Shown here one piece after another: positions 1 to 9,195 of a DNA stretch of 38,114 nucleotides (position 1 is its first letter; every line of letters begins with the position of its first letter). The translations under genes and the position numbers were made by a program. The stretch spans positions 1-38,114 of the forward strand of contig JAUQQK010000015.1 in assembly GCA_030549905.1 (NCBI GenBank), given 5' to 3'. This stretch comes from Aquificota bacterium (GTDB taxonomy: Bacteria > Aquificota > Aquificia > Aquificales > Aquificaceae). The notes below the pieces were generated by a model. It was given only the letters and a program-made list of their open reading frames with translations, was not told where the DNA came from and made no database searches.

Positions 1-117
1 AGGTATGGCTATGGCGGCAAGTATGGCAATGATGGCTACCACTACGAGCAGCTCAATGAGGGTAAAACCCCTGTTGAGCCTTATGGCTCTTTCTGTGGCT
101 TGGTAAAGTGTCCTCAT
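1..117 (-). CDS. Type IV prepilin, N-terminal part (cut by window edge)
   Basis: Reading the minus strand from the ATG at 117 gives 39 residues with a textbook class III prepilin leader: a short basic leader ending in Arg-Gly at residues 16-17, then Phe at mature +1, Glu at mature +5 (FTLIE) and a long hydrophobic helix rich in Val, Ile and Ala ending in Pro. PilD-type peptidase would cut after Gly17. The protein would be a pilus subunit or minor pilin inserted in the inner membrane before assembly. A strong AAGGAGG ribosome site lies just upstream (about 124-130). The gene lies 113 bases downstream of pilQ on the same strand and has its own promoter. The C-terminal part that would tell major from minor pilin is outside the window. 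Confidence 0.93.
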   Translation of the reverse strand, partial: MRTLYQATERAIRLNRGFTLIELLVVVAIIAILAAIAIP

Positions 118-174
118 GATAAACCCTCCTTAAAGTATTTCCTCCCTTGCCCGGGCTCAGGAGGATTGGTTTAA

Positions 175-203
175 AGTTTATTACATATAAAAATCCATGT
201 CAA
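175..203 (-). promoter_or_regulatory. Sigma-70-type promoter of the prepilin gene
   Basis: On the minus strand a perfect TTGACA (-35, 198-203) is followed after exactly 17 bases by TAAACT (-10, 175-180, 4 of 6 consensus bases). Transcription would start near 168, leaving a leader of about 50 bases that holds an 8-base palindrome GCCCGGGC and the AAGGAGG site. It lets the abundant pilin be expressed apart from the long pilQ operon upstream. Confidence 0.6.
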
Positions 204-230
204 TAACCTTCACAAATATTTCACGAAAGC

Positions 231-2204
231 TTACTGGGTTATCAGGGTCGGCTGGACGAATATGAGAAGCTCCGAGTCTTCTTTTTCAAGCCTCTGCTCC
301 GTAAAGAGCCATTTTAGGAAAGGCACGCGCATAAGCCCGGGAATACCCCGTTCGGTATTTCTGTCCGTAGTCTTTACAAGGCCACCCAAAACCACAAGGT
401 CTCCGTCTTTTACTATAACCTTGGTATCCGCCCTCTGGCTCTGCACGGTTGGTATGTCAAATTGAGAGCCCGTTTCCGTTATAAACCTTTCAAGGTTTAT
501 TATCTCAGACTTTGTTATAGTTATGTCAAGCATCATGGTACCGTCTGGCAAAAGCACGGGCACAACCGTAAGGTTTATAGGTATAAGCTTGTATTCTACT
601 GTTATAGTAGTAGTTCCACCGGGTACTACTGTCACCTTCCTTATTGGAAACTCAAGCACGCTTTGTATAGTAGCCGGCTCGCCGTTTAAGGTTATCACTA
701 CAGGCTTGGCAAGGGTTTTAGCCTTCTGAACCTGCTCATAGGCGGAAATTCTAAGGTTAAGAGCATTGAGTATGCCTCTCTGGAAGGTAAAGGCAAGTAT
801 TCCACCGGGCGATTGGGAAAGCCCGGGCTGAAGGTATGTAGGCACGCCAAAGAGCGTCCCCGGTGCTGGCGGAACGCCAAGCCCAAGGTTAGAACCACCA
901 CCTCCGCTCCAGAACTGTGGCACTCTTGCCTGCGAGAGCAAGGCATTCCAGTTTATACCCAGCTCTCTGACCGCACTGCTTGACAGCTCCACCACTCTTG
1001 CCTCTATCTTTATCTGCAGGGGCTGTTCTGAAACTATGTCCTTGTATCTTTCCATTATCCTGTATATCACATCCGCATAGTCCCTGATTATGACCGCATT
1101 CTGGAATATGACCCTCGCGGACTTATCCTTCTTAAACTCCGGTCCAAGAATGCCTTCCCTTGCGATGGGAAAACCGGATACGTTCAGGTTATCTCCCCTC
1201 TGCTGGGTTGGTGCCTGAAGAGTTCTCTGAAGCTCAGATTGTCTTTGCTGGAGCTGTGTTATTCTTTGCTGCAGAACCTGTTTTTCCTCTGGCGATGCTT
1301 CCGCAAACCTTGTCTGGAGGCTTTCAAGCTCTTGCTGTATCTGTCTTATCTCCCTTTCTTCCGCCACGGTGGTTGCCACTCCAGAGCCAAGCACATAAAC
1401 CTCACCCACCTCCGAAAGCATAGGTTGTATGAGCTTTTTGAAACCTTCCGCCGGTAAATACTTTATGTAAAGGGCTTTTGTCAATATGGGCTTTTCCGCC
1501 GTTGTCCTTGTCAGATACCTTTCAACAGCCTTTTCTACCCTTTCAATGTCGCTCTTTTTTGCAGAGATTATAAGAGCGTTAAACTCTGGAGATTCTGTAA
1601 GCACAAGCCCCTCAATCTTCAGGTTATTTATAGCCTTTGCCACATCCTGGTAGGAAACCTCTTTCCTTATGTAAAAGACCTTTGTTATGTATTCTTCCTT
1701 AACTTCCGCACGAAAAGCAGCTTTCTCAATATCCTTTGATAGTTTTCTCAGCTGTTCTATTTTACCCACCTCGTCCCTAATTAAAACCTTGCCAAGTCCC
1801 CTGTCTATCACTACCTCCGCAGAAGGGCTAACCCTTGCCTTGAGTAGGTTTATAAGCTCGTTAATCTGTGCTTCTGAATAACCCGTTATATCAAAGGTAA
1901 GCTCACCGGCTTTTGTTATTCTATAAACCTTCGTGTCCGCAGGCACTGCGATAAGACCATAGTTTTTGAGGATTATGTTAAAGGCTTCTCCCACAGGCAC
2001 TGGCTTGTATATGGCTACGCTCACCGTAGTTTGAAGGTCTTTGGATACGGCAGGGTCAAATATCACGTTCATGCCAGAAACTTCCGACAGTGCCTTCAAC
2101 ACCGTCTCAAGCTTTACATTTTCAAACTTCATCTCTCTAACCGTTTGAGAAAAAGCCTGAAGGGTTAAAAACAGTGTTAGAAAGAGAACTATAAACCCCC
2201 TCAT
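231..2204 (-). CDS. pilQ: Type IV pilus secretin PilQ
   Basis: 657 residues forming the outer-membrane ring through which the pilus (or transforming DNA) passes. Residues 1-20 are a signal peptide. Residues about 22-100 form an STN/N0-type domain, followed by two secretin N domains (about 105-165 and 172-235). The C-terminal secretin domain (about 390-657) carries the family hallmark VVLGGLVK (604-611) and the late IPGLMRVPFLKWLF block (621-634). An insert at about 281-338 is Gln/Glu-rich and predicted coiled coil, inside what would be a third N domain (about 240-380). The 4-base overlap with the preceding small gene places it last in the pilMNO operon. It is unlikely to be a type II secretion GspD because PilM/N/O-type genes precede it directly. 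Confidence 0.93.
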   Translation of the reverse strand: MRGFIVLFLTLFLTLQAFSQTVREMKFENVKLETVLKALSEVSGMNVIFDPAVSKDLQTTVSVAIYKPVPVGEAFNIILKNYGLIAVPADTKVYRITKAGELTFDITGYSEAQINELINLLKARVSPSAEVVIDRGLGKVLIRDEVGKIEQLRKLSKDIEKAAFRAEVKEEYITKVFYIRKEVSYQDVAKAINNLKIEGLVLTESPEFNALIISAKKSDIERVEKAVERYLTRTTAEKPILTKALYIKYLPAEGFKKLIQPMLSEVGEVYVLGSGVATTVAEEREIRQIQQELESLQTRFAEASPEEKQVLQQRITQLQQRQSELQRTLQAPTQQRGDNLNVSGFPIAREGILGPEFKKDKSARVIFQNAVIIRDYADVIYRIMERYKDIVSEQPLQIKIEARVVELSSSAVRELGINWNALLSQARVPQFWSGGGGSNLGLGVPPAPGTLFGVPTYLQPGLSQSPGGILAFTFQRGILNALNLRISAYEQVQKAKTLAKPVVITLNGEPATIQSVLEFPIRKVTVVPGGTTTITVEYKLIPINLTVVPVLLPDGTMMLDITITKSEIINLERFITETGSQFDIPTVQSQRADTKVIVKDGDLVVLGGLVKTTDRNTERGIPGLMRVPFLKWLFTEQRLEKEDSELLIFVQPTLITQ

Positions 2205-2425
2205 TTCTTACCTCCTTCACCTTCCTCGGTTTTTCTTAAAAATTCGGAGGGTTTTCTGTCTGTCTTCACCGCCCTAACAGAGCCATCTTTTCCTTCCACC
2301 ACCACATAGTTTTCCACCTTGCCGTTCTTTTCAATAATTATGTAGCCCACCGCACCCTCAAGGCTCTGAAAGGGCTGCTGGGCAAGGGCAAGAGATGAAA
2401 GCACCAAGAAGACCATTAACCTCAT
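2201..2425 (-). CDS. Small exported protein in the pilP position
   Basis: 74 residues with a signal peptide (1-16, ending in Ala-Leu-Ala-Gln), then a short region predicted to form beta strands (about 25-50) and a charged Glu/Gly/Lys-rich tail. It sits between pilO and pilQ with 4-base overlaps on both sides, exactly where pilP is found in most pil operons. PilP is normally a longer lipoprotein of about 170 residues with a lipobox and an HR beta domain; this protein has no lipobox cysteine and is less than half that length. It may be a minimal PilP replacement that contacts the secretin, but this is inferred from position only. A periplasmic location is well supported. Confidence 0.8.
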   Translation of the reverse strand: MRLMVFLVLSSLALAQQPFQSLEGAVGYIIIEKNGKVENYVVVEGKDGSVRAVKTDRKPSEFLRKTEEGEGGKK

Positions 2426-3147
2426 AACCTATCACCCTCCTTCATTATTAAGTATATTACCAGCTCACCCTTTAGTTCCTTGCCTTCATTTGTTAAGCTC
2501 ATGGAGACAGGATAGGATATAACACCTTCTTTTTTTAGAGTATTAATAAAATTGCTTACCTGCTTGTAATTGCCCGAAAAGGAGAGCTTTAGCTCGCTCC
2601 TTAAAAATTTAACCCCCTCCTGTTGTTGAGCCTGCTTTGGCTGTTGCTTGGTCTGTTGCTGTGTTTGTTGCTGTCCGCCCTGCTGCCCTTGCTGAACAGT
2701 AATCTCCTTTATAAGCTTTTTACCTCCCTCTTCCGCCAGCTGATAGCTTGCCTGCTGCGGGGTACCTATCTGCATACCCAAAAGCTTTACACCACTGCTC
2801 CTTGCCACCTTACCTATGCTTCTTAGCACAAGGCTTATATCTTTTTGGGTAGGTATTTCACCCACAAGGGCAGTAAGCTCCGTATATTTTCTGCTATATT
2901 CCTCATTAAGTTTTTCTTCTTCCTTTCTAAGATTTTCAAGCACAGAGGGTTTGATGCTGGCTCTCAAACGCTCTACCTCCGTCTTTTCCCTATTAACGTC
3001 TCCCCTTAACCTATCTACTTCCTCACCTGCAGGGCTTATGAGCATAAACCAGAGGTAAAGGATGAGGGCTATGGGTATGCCTAAAAGCAAGACATGCCTC
3101 TGCCACGGGGGAAGTGCCTTAAGCTGTGCCAAAAGCCTTTCCATCAT
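2422..3147 (-). CDS. pilO: Type IV pilus alignment protein PilO
   Basis: 241 residues: a short cytoplasmic stretch, one membrane helix (about 18-38), a coiled coil (about 42-92) and a periplasmic ferredoxin-like domain (about 98-150 and 180-241), the PilO architecture. PilO pairs with PilN and connects the inner-membrane motor platform to the secretin. The domain is interrupted by a glutamine-rich segment (152-177, 16 Gln in 26 residues), odd for a hot-environment protein. The first of two adjacent ATGs is chosen because GGGAGG lies just upstream and it makes a 4-base overlap with pilN. Sequence conservation in this family is low, so the call rests on architecture plus gene order. Confidence 0.88.
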   Translation of the reverse strand: MMERLLAQLKALPPWQRHVLLLGIPIALILYLWFMLISPAGEEVDRLRGDVNREKTEVERLRASIKPSVLENLRKEEEKLNEEYSRKYTELTALVGEIPTQKDISLVLRSIGKVARSSGVKLLGMQIGTPQQASYQLAEEGGKKLIKEITVQQGQQGGQQQTQQQTKQQPKQAQQQEGVKFLRSELKLSFSGNYKQVSNFINTLKKEGVISYPVSMSLTNEGKELKGELVIYLIMKEGDRL

Positions 3148-3794
3148 TTTGCCTCCCTTAGCTCCCTTTCCGCGGATAGTTTTACTATGTAAAGCTCAAT
3201 GCCATGGGGGTTTACCTTCCTCTCCAGCTGAGACACAGAAACCTTGCTGGAAGCTGTTGAAAGACTTTTGCTATAACCGCTTAAGCTTTGAAAGTCAAGA
3301 GAGCCCACCTCCATCTCCACGCTTAACTTCTGGGTGTTTATGTCAAGGCTCTGCTTGTAGGTATTTACCCAGGAAACCTTAGGCACGTAGGAGGTGTAAA
3401 AGGAAAAGCCCTCGTTAAACACACCATAATAGGACTTGAGCCCTACTATTATGTCCTTGCTTTTTTCTATGTCTTGTATTTCTTTTTTAAGCTTTGCTAT
3501 CCTGTCTTCGATAGCCTTTTTCTCTTCAAGGAACCTTTTAGCCTGCGCCTGAAGCTTTGTCTTTTCAGCTTTCAGGCTTTCAAGCTCCTTCCTTAATCCC
3601 TCTCTGTCCCTGTCAAGTTTAAAATAGTAGGCTACAGCGCCGATAACCACAAACCAAAGTAAAAGACCCGCATAATATTCAGAACCTGTCCTAAGCAGGT
3701 CTCCCACTCTAAGCCCCTTAAGAGCTTTAAGGTCTATACCCCTTGCTGCAGGCCCTTTTTCTTTTCTGACCCTTGCAAGGTTAACCTTAATCAC
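3144..3794 (-). CDS. pilN: Type IV pilus alignment protein PilN
   Basis: 216 residues. The start MIKVNLARVRKEKG resembles the conserved PilN N-terminus (an I-N-L motif) that docks into PilM on the cytoplasmic side. One membrane helix (about 42-60) is followed by a long coiled coil (about 62-115) and a small periplasmic domain. The start codon is GTG and forms a GTGA overlap with the pilM stop. Fimbrial-assembly (PilN) family membership is supported by length, topology and gene order pilM-pilN-pilO. Confidence 0.9.
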   Translation of the reverse strand: MIKVNLARVRKEKGPAARGIDLKALKGLRVGDLLRTGSEYYAGLLLWFVVIGAVAYYFKLDRDREGLRKELESLKAEKTKLQAQAKRFLEEKKAIEDRIAKLKKEIQDIEKSKDIIVGLKSYYGVFNEGFSFYTSYVPKVSWVNTYKQSLDINTQKLSVEMEVGSLDFQSLSGYSKSLSTASSKVSVSQLERKVNPHGIELYIVKLSAERELREAK

Positions 3795-4666
3795 TCCTCC
3801 AACCCCCTTATACTTAATATATACGGAATAAAAAAGTTAGGCTTAATACCCTCTATATCAAGAAGCCCCAATATGGGCAAGTTTTCCATCATTCTTGTGA
3901 GCATTTCCTCCTCCGCCAGCACCGGACCTGCCACATACATGCTGGAAAGGTCGTTAAGAACCACAAGGTTTCTAATCTCCGCAAAGAAGCTATCAATGGA
4001 TTCTTCATCACCCGTATCCATAAATTCCTTATAGCTCCAGTAGGTTGCATAGTAGCTTATGTTGGAAGTGGAATAGGTGGTAAGAAGAGAATAGTTGTAA
4101 TCCATATAGAGTATGGAAAAGGGAACTGGAAGTTTATGGTAAAGCCCATAATTTACTATGGCTACCACCTCATAATCAAGCACCCTTAGCTTCAAACCTG
4201 CGGATTCTACAGCCCTTTTAATGCTCTCAACCGTCTCCTTCCTTGACATTACGAGAACCACACCCACATGCTTTCCCCCCGGCTGAGGCTCTATAATAAA
4301 GTAGTCATAGTAAGTCTCCTCCCTCATAGCCTGAAGCTCCCGCTTAATAGACCAGTCTATGGCATTTTTCAGGTCATTACCGCTCATGGTGGCTGGATAT
4401 TTGTAATACTTAAGGAGCCCTTCGTCCATTGGGATGCACACGTTGGCGTATTTACCGGAAAGACCGTATTTATTCACCACCTCTAAAAGCACAACAGCCC
4501 TGTCCCTTCCCTCCAGGCTCACCTCTATGGCTTCACCTACTGGCTTTTTGTCCTTGTTTAGCTCAATAACCCTTAAAACCTTGTCGTTAAAATGTATGCC
4601 AAGGCAAGTGCTAATACCCCCAAGTCTAAAAGACGGCAACCTTAAGCGAGGTACAGCCAGTTTCAT
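3791..4666 (-). CDS. pilM: Type IV pilus actin-like ATPase PilM
   Basis: 291 residues of the PilM/FtsA-like actin fold. The opening beta hairpin of the ATPase domain is visible at about 20-45 (LGIHFNDKVLRVIEL), and the IPMDEGLLKYYKYPA region (about 79-93) matches the PilM segment that precedes the 1C domain. PilM is cytoplasmic and binds the PilN N-terminus. Typical members are about 350 residues, so this copy is short, mostly in the second half of the actin fold; whether it still binds nucleotide cannot be judged here. The start overlaps the ppsA stop by 4 bases. Confidence 0.88.
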   Translation of the reverse strand: MKLAVPRLRLPSFRLGGISTCLGIHFNDKVLRVIELNKDKKPVGEAIEVSLEGRDRAVVLLEVVNKYGLSGKYANVCIPMDEGLLKYYKYPATMSGNDLKNAIDWSIKRELQAMREETYYDYFIIEPQPGGKHVGVVLVMSRKETVESIKRAVESAGLKLRVLDYEVVAIVNYGLYHKLPVPFSILYMDYNYSLLTTYSTSNISYYATYWSYKEFMDTGDEESIDSFFAEIRNLVVLNDLSSMYVAGPVLAEEEMLTRMMENLPILGLLDIEGIKPNFFIPYILSIRGLEE

Positions 4667-7218
4667 GAGACTACCTCCTTTAGCCTGCTTTCCGCCTCAG
4701 CTACCACCAGCAAAGTTTTTAGAACCGAATCCGGGTTAAGGGAAAGGCTGTCAATACCCTGTTCCACGAGCCATACGGCAAAGTCTGGAAAGTCAGAGGG
4801 TCCCTGACCACATATACCTACCTTCCTGCCCTTTTCCTTTGCGGTCTGTATGAGCTGGGCTATAAGCCTCTTTACAGCCTCGTTCCTCTCATCATAAAGG
4901 TGTGCCACAAGACCCGAATCCCTGTCAAGTCCAAGGGTAAGCTGGGTAAGGTCGTTAGAGCCTATGGAAAAGCCATCAAAGATATCTGCAAACCTGTCTG
5001 CCAGCACCACATTGCTTGGCAGTTCAGCCATTACATAGACTTCAAGCCCATTATCTCCCCTCCTTAGCCCGTATTCTTCCATAACCCTCAGCACCTTCTC
5101 TCCCTCCTCTGGTGTTCTGCAAAATGGTACCATAACTTTTGTGTTTATAAGCCCCATCTTGTTCCTTACCCTTAAGATTGCCTGACACTCAAGCCCAAAG
5201 GCTGGCTTGTAGGTTTCTGAATAATACCTTGAGGCACCCCTCCAGCCTAACATGGGGTTCTCTTCTTCTGGTTCAAAAAGCTCACCACCTATCAAGCCTC
5301 TGTATTCGTTGGACTTAAAGTCTGAAAACCTTACTATGACAGGGTTTGGATAGAAGGCGGAGGATATTTTGGCAATGCCGTAAGAGAGCTTTTTGACAAA
5401 ATACTGAGCCTTGTCCTCATAGCCAAAGGTAAGGTTTTCTATATCCTCTATGAGCCTTTCAAGGTTTATGGTCTTTCTATCCTTGCCCTTAGCCAGTTTG
5501 CTGGCAAGAGGTTCCTTTGCATACCTGTATATAACCGCCATGCTCACATTACCCTTATCGTCCACAAGCCCCTGAGTTTTTAGCTCCCTGTAAAGCTCCT
5601 TTATGTCCTGATAGTGCAGGAGGGCTAAGGGATGCACTTTTATGTAGTTGGCTATGATGAACTCCTCTCTGGCAAGTCCAACGCCATCGTTGGGTATGGA
5701 AGAATACTTGAAGGCAGACTCTGGATTGCCCACGTTCATCATAAGCTTTGTCCTCGTCCTTGGTAAGTTTTCAAGGTTTATCTCCTCCACTTCATAAGGC
5801 ACATAGCCTTCATACACATAGCCCACTTCACCCTCCGCACAGGACAGAGTTATCTCCATGCCGGTTTTCAATATCTCCGTAGCCTTGTGGGTGCCTACAA
5901 TGGCTGGAATGCCCAGTTCTCTTGCCACTATGGCTGCGTGGGCTGTTCTTCCTCCCCTGTTGGTTATTATGCCCGCAGACTTTTTCATGATGGGCTCCCA
6001 GTCGGGGTCTGTGATGTCGGTCACGAGTATCTCTCCTTCCTGAAACTGCCCAGCATCTTTAAGGTCGTGTATTACCCTTACCCTCCCATGGGCTATCTTG
6101 TCTCCCACCGCTATGCCATAGACTATCCTCTTCTTTGCTCTCTCCTCTATGGGGACGGTGAATTTATAGACTTTGAGGGTCTTTTCCTCTTTTCTTGAAT
6201 GCACCGTTTCCGGTCTTGCCTGCACCACAAAGAGCTGGTTCAGTACGCCGTCCTTTGCCCACTCTATGTCCATTGGCATCCATCTTCCCTTCTTCCTTGA
6301 ATAGTAGTCTTCTATAAGTATTGCCCACCTTGCAAGCTGGAGTATCTCCTCATCTGAGAGGGCAAACTGCTTTTGCTCCTGAAGGGGCACATTAACCACC
6401 TTGGTTCTTTCTGAGCCTGTACCATAGACCATCTTCCTGTCTTTTCTTCCCAGCTTCTTCTCAATTATGGCAGAGTATCCCGCCTGAAGGGTGGGCTTGA
6501 AGACTACATACTCATCTGGGGTAACCATGCCCTGCACAAGAAGCTCGCCAAGCCCGTAGGAGGCATTTATCACCACCACATCCTTAAAGCCTGACTCCGT
6601 GTCAAGGGTAAACATAACACCTGAAGCTCCAAGGTCTGAACGCACCATCTTCTGGACGCCCATGGCAATGCCCACCTTAAAGTGGTCAAAGCCAAAGGAT
6701 TCTCTGTAGGATATTGCTCTGTCAGTAAACAGAGAGGCAAAGCCATTTTTTACCGCTGTAAGCACGTTTTCTGCACCCACCACATTAAGGTATGTTTCCT
6801 GCTGACCCGCAAAGGAGGCATCAGGCAGGTCTTCTGCGGTGGCTGAAGAACGCACCGCCACATCTACCGCAAAGGAGCCATAACCTTCTGAGAGCTTCTG
6901 GTAGTATTCCTTTATGCCCTCTTCAATCTCTTTCGGAAACTCTCCACCCTTTATAAGCTCCCTTATCTCATGTCCTCTTCTTGCCAAATCCTCCACATTT
7001 TTGGGGTCAAGTCCCCTAAGTATTCTCTTTATTTCCTCCTCCAGTCTGTTGAACCTGACAAACTCATAGTATGCCTCTGAAGTCACCACAAAGCCATAAG
7101 GCACGTTCACGCCCAGAGAGGAAAGGTTTCTTATCATCTCACCCAAAGAGGCATTTTTGCCCCCTACAAGTGCTATGTCTTCTATACCCACCTCATCAAG
7201 CCAGACAAGATACTTCAT
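4663..7218 (-). CDS. ppsA: Phosphoenolpyruvate synthase
   Basis: 851 residues; converts pyruvate, ATP and water to PEP, AMP and phosphate, the entry to gluconeogenesis in an autotroph. The N-terminal ATP-grasp pyruvate-phosphate-dikinase domain covers about 15-340 (VRSSATAEDLPDASFAGQQ motif 122-140). The swivelling phosphohistidine domain holds GGRTAHAAIVARELGIPAIVG with catalytic His427. The C-terminal PEP-binding TIM barrel (about 480-840) contains the GFSIGSNDLTQLTLGLDRD block and a KVGICGQ motif with the catalytic Cys. It is slightly longer than the E. coli enzyme (792). It overlaps pilM and glyS by 4 bases each, so it is translated from the pilus operon message. Confidence 0.97.
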   Translation of the reverse strand: MKYLVWLDEVGIEDIALVGGKNASLGEMIRNLSSLGVNVPYGFVVTSEAYYEFVRFNRLEEEIKRILRGLDPKNVEDLARRGHEIRELIKGGEFPKEIEEGIKEYYQKLSEGYGSFAVDVAVRSSATAEDLPDASFAGQQETYLNVVGAENVLTAVKNGFASLFTDRAISYRESFGFDHFKVGIAMGVQKMVRSDLGASGVMFTLDTESGFKDVVVINASYGLGELLVQGMVTPDEYVVFKPTLQAGYSAIIEKKLGRKDRKMVYGTGSERTKVVNVPLQEQKQFALSDEEILQLARWAILIEDYYSRKKGRWMPMDIEWAKDGVLNQLFVVQARPETVHSRKEEKTLKVYKFTVPIEERAKKRIVYGIAVGDKIAHGRVRVIHDLKDAGQFQEGEILVTDITDPDWEPIMKKSAGIITNRGGRTAHAAIVARELGIPAIVGTHKATEILKTGMEITLSCAEGEVGYVYEGYVPYEVEEINLENLPRTRTKLMMNVGNPESAFKYSSIPNDGVGLAREEFIIANYIKVHPLALLHYQDIKELYRELKTQGLVDDKGNVSMAVIYRYAKEPLASKLAKGKDRKTINLERLIEDIENLTFGYEDKAQYFVKKLSYGIAKISSAFYPNPVIVRFSDFKSNEYRGLIGGELFEPEEENPMLGWRGASRYYSETYKPAFGLECQAILRVRNKMGLINTKVMVPFCRTPEEGEKVLRVMEEYGLRRGDNGLEVYVMAELPSNVVLADRFADIFDGFSIGSNDLTQLTLGLDRDSGLVAHLYDERNEAVKRLIAQLIQTAKEKGRKVGICGQGPSDFPDFAVWLVEQGIDSLSLNPDSVLKTLLVVAEAESRLKEVVS

Positions 7219-9194
7219 CTTGCACCTCCATCTATTACAACTTTGCTGAGGTCTGCAAACCTATCAAAAAGTTTCTTTATATGTAAAAGAAGGGCAAGCC
7301 TGTTTCTTCTTATTTCTTCCTTTGGGTCCATAACCAGAACCCTGTCAAAGAAGCTGTCTATGTAAGGCTTTAGAAAAGCAAGCTCTTTCATGTCTTTTAC
7401 CTCAAGCTTCTTAACAGTTTCCCACAGCTCCCTTTCCTCCCTCTCTAAGAGCAAGCCTTCATCCACTCTCATATCATCCCACCCCTCTGGCAAAATCCTG
7501 ACCACCCTCCTGTAGGCTTCCACTACCTTATAAAATTCTTCCTCATACCTTATGCTGGCAAGCTCTTTGACAGCTTTTATAACCTCATAGGGTCTTCTTA
7601 TGTTCTTCACCTCAAGGACAGCCCTCACTAGGTCGTAGCCGTAGGGGTCAAGATATGCTTCAAGCCTCTGCCTCAAAAAGGCTTCAAGCTCGGGAGTAAA
7701 TTCCACAAGCTCAGAAAGGTCTATATCCCAGCCAAAGGCTTCAAGCAGGGCAAAAAGACCATAGGATAGCCTTCTGAGCCCGTATGGGTCTGAGCTTCCT
7801 GAAGGGGTCTCACCAGCCTTTATAAGGGTTGAAAGGCTGTCCAGCCTGTCCGCCAAAGAAAGCACGGCGGAGACCTCGGAGGAAGGAAGCTGGTCAGAGG
7901 AGCTTTTTGGAAGGTAATGCTCGTATATGGCTTTAGCTACCTCCTCATCTTCTCCCTGTTTTAGAGCATACACGTAGCCCATGTATCCCTGAAGTTCGTC
8001 GAGTTCTTTGACGAGCTGTGTAAGAAGGTCCGCCTTGCACAGGTGGCTTGCCCTTTCAATTTTTTTAAGCTTCTCCTCCGAAAGCCCGAGCCTCCTGCCC
8101 ACCTTTAGAGCCAGCTCTTTTACCCTCTGCACCTTCTCTAACATACTGCCAGCCTTCGGGTGAAACAGCACCTCTGAGAGCTTTGGCACAAGGCTTTCAA
8201 GGGGAGTCTTGAGGTCCTCCCTGTAGAAGAAAAGGGCATCCTCCAGCCTTGCCCTTATTACCTTTTCATAACCTTTTACTATAATGCCATCTCTGGGATA
8301 GTTGTTGCTTATGGCTATAAAGTAGGGTAGAAGCCCTGTTCCTGACCTTACGCAGAAAAACCTCTGATGATGAGCCAGCACCGTCATTATAACCCTTTCT
8401 GGAAGCTCCAAGTATTTTTCCTCAAACTTCCCCACCACCGCAAAGGGAAACTCCACAAGGTTTGCCACCTCTTCTTCTAAGCCCTCAGGATAATAAGGCT
8501 CTCCACCTAAGGCATAAGCCTCGTCTTTTACGAAGGCTTCTACCATGCCAAGCCTTTCCCTGTAGTCCGCCACCACATAAAGGTCCTTTAAAAGCTTTTC
8601 GTATTCTCCTGCAGACTTTAGCTCCACCGCCTGAGGTGAGAGTATCCTGTGCCCGTAAGTGCTTCTTCCAGCCTGAAGCCTTCCAAACCTAAGGGGCAGT
8701 ACCTCCTCACCGTATAAGGCACATATCCACCTTATAGGTCTTGAGAACCTCAGGCTTGAGGAATCCCACCTCATGGTCTTTGGAAAAGGCACGGAAAGAA
8801 GAAGCTCCTCAAAGGCCTCCGTAAGCCTTTCAAGGGGACTTTTTTCTCTGACCCTCCTCCTTATGGCTACATACAGCCCTTCTCCCTTCTGAAGCCTTTC
8901 TACTTCTTCAGGGCTTGCGGAGTTCTTCTCAAGGAAGGCAAGCAGTGCCCTTGTAGGCTTGCCCTCCTCATCGTAAGCCACCTTTACAGGCGGTCCGTAT
9001 ATGACCTCCTCCCTTTCTTGAGCCACGTTTTCAAAGTCCTTGACAAAGAAGGCAAGTCTTCTGGGCGTGGCGTAGGTCTTTATATCCTCTCTTTTTAGAA
9101 TTTCAGAGAGCTTTTCTTTTAAGTATGTGACGGCAGGGTTTATAACACGGGCGGGTAGCTCCTCCGTGCCTATCTCTATGAGCAGGTCCTTCAT
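7215..9194 (-). CDS. glyS: Glycyl-tRNA synthetase beta subunit
   Basis: The beta chain of the bacterial alpha2beta2 glycyl-tRNA synthetase. The N-terminal LLIEIGTEELPARVINPA is the diagnostic beta-subunit start. An HD-like domain and a C-terminal DALR-type anticodon-binding region (about 560-655) follow. The start at 9194 is preferred over an in-frame ATG at 9251 because family homology begins there, AGGAG sits 6 bases upstream, and the longer form would run into the upstream gene. It then begins one base after that gene's stop. The alpha subunit glyQ is not in this window and must be encoded elsewhere. Confidence 0.96.
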   Translation of the reverse strand: MKDLLIEIGTEELPARVINPAVTYLKEKLSEILKREDIKTYATPRRLAFFVKDFENVAQEREEVIYGPPVKVAYDEEGKPTRALLAFLEKNSASPEEVERLQKGEGLYVAIRRRVREKSPLERLTEAFEELLLSVPFPKTMRWDSSSLRFSRPIRWICALYGEEVLPLRFGRLQAGRSTYGHRILSPQAVELKSAGEYEKLLKDLYVVADYRERLGMVEAFVKDEAYALGGEPYYPEGLEEEVANLVEFPFAVVGKFEEKYLELPERVIMTVLAHHQRFFCVRSGTGLLPYFIAISNNYPRDGIIVKGYEKVIRARLEDALFFYREDLKTPLESLVPKLSEVLFHPKAGSMLEKVQRVKELALKVGRRLGLSEEKLKKIERASHLCKADLLTQLVKELDELQGYMGYVYALKQGEDEEVAKAIYEHYLPKSSSDQLPSSEVSAVLSLADRLDSLSTLIKAGETPSGSSDPYGLRRLSYGLFALLEAFGWDIDLSELVEFTPELEAFLRQRLEAYLDPYGYDLVRAVLEVKNIRRPYEVIKAVKELASIRYEEEFYKVVEAYRRVVRILPEGWDDMRVDEGLLLEREERELWETVKKLEVKDMKELAFLKPYIDSFFDRVLVMDPKEEIRRNRLALLLHIKKLFDRFADLSKVVIDGGAR

Positions 9195-9195
9195 T

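Noticed and set aside
698-946. An 82-residue minus-strand frame and several plus-strand frames inside pilQ
   Set aside because: They are out-of-frame shadows of the secretin with no recognisable domain and no ribosome site.
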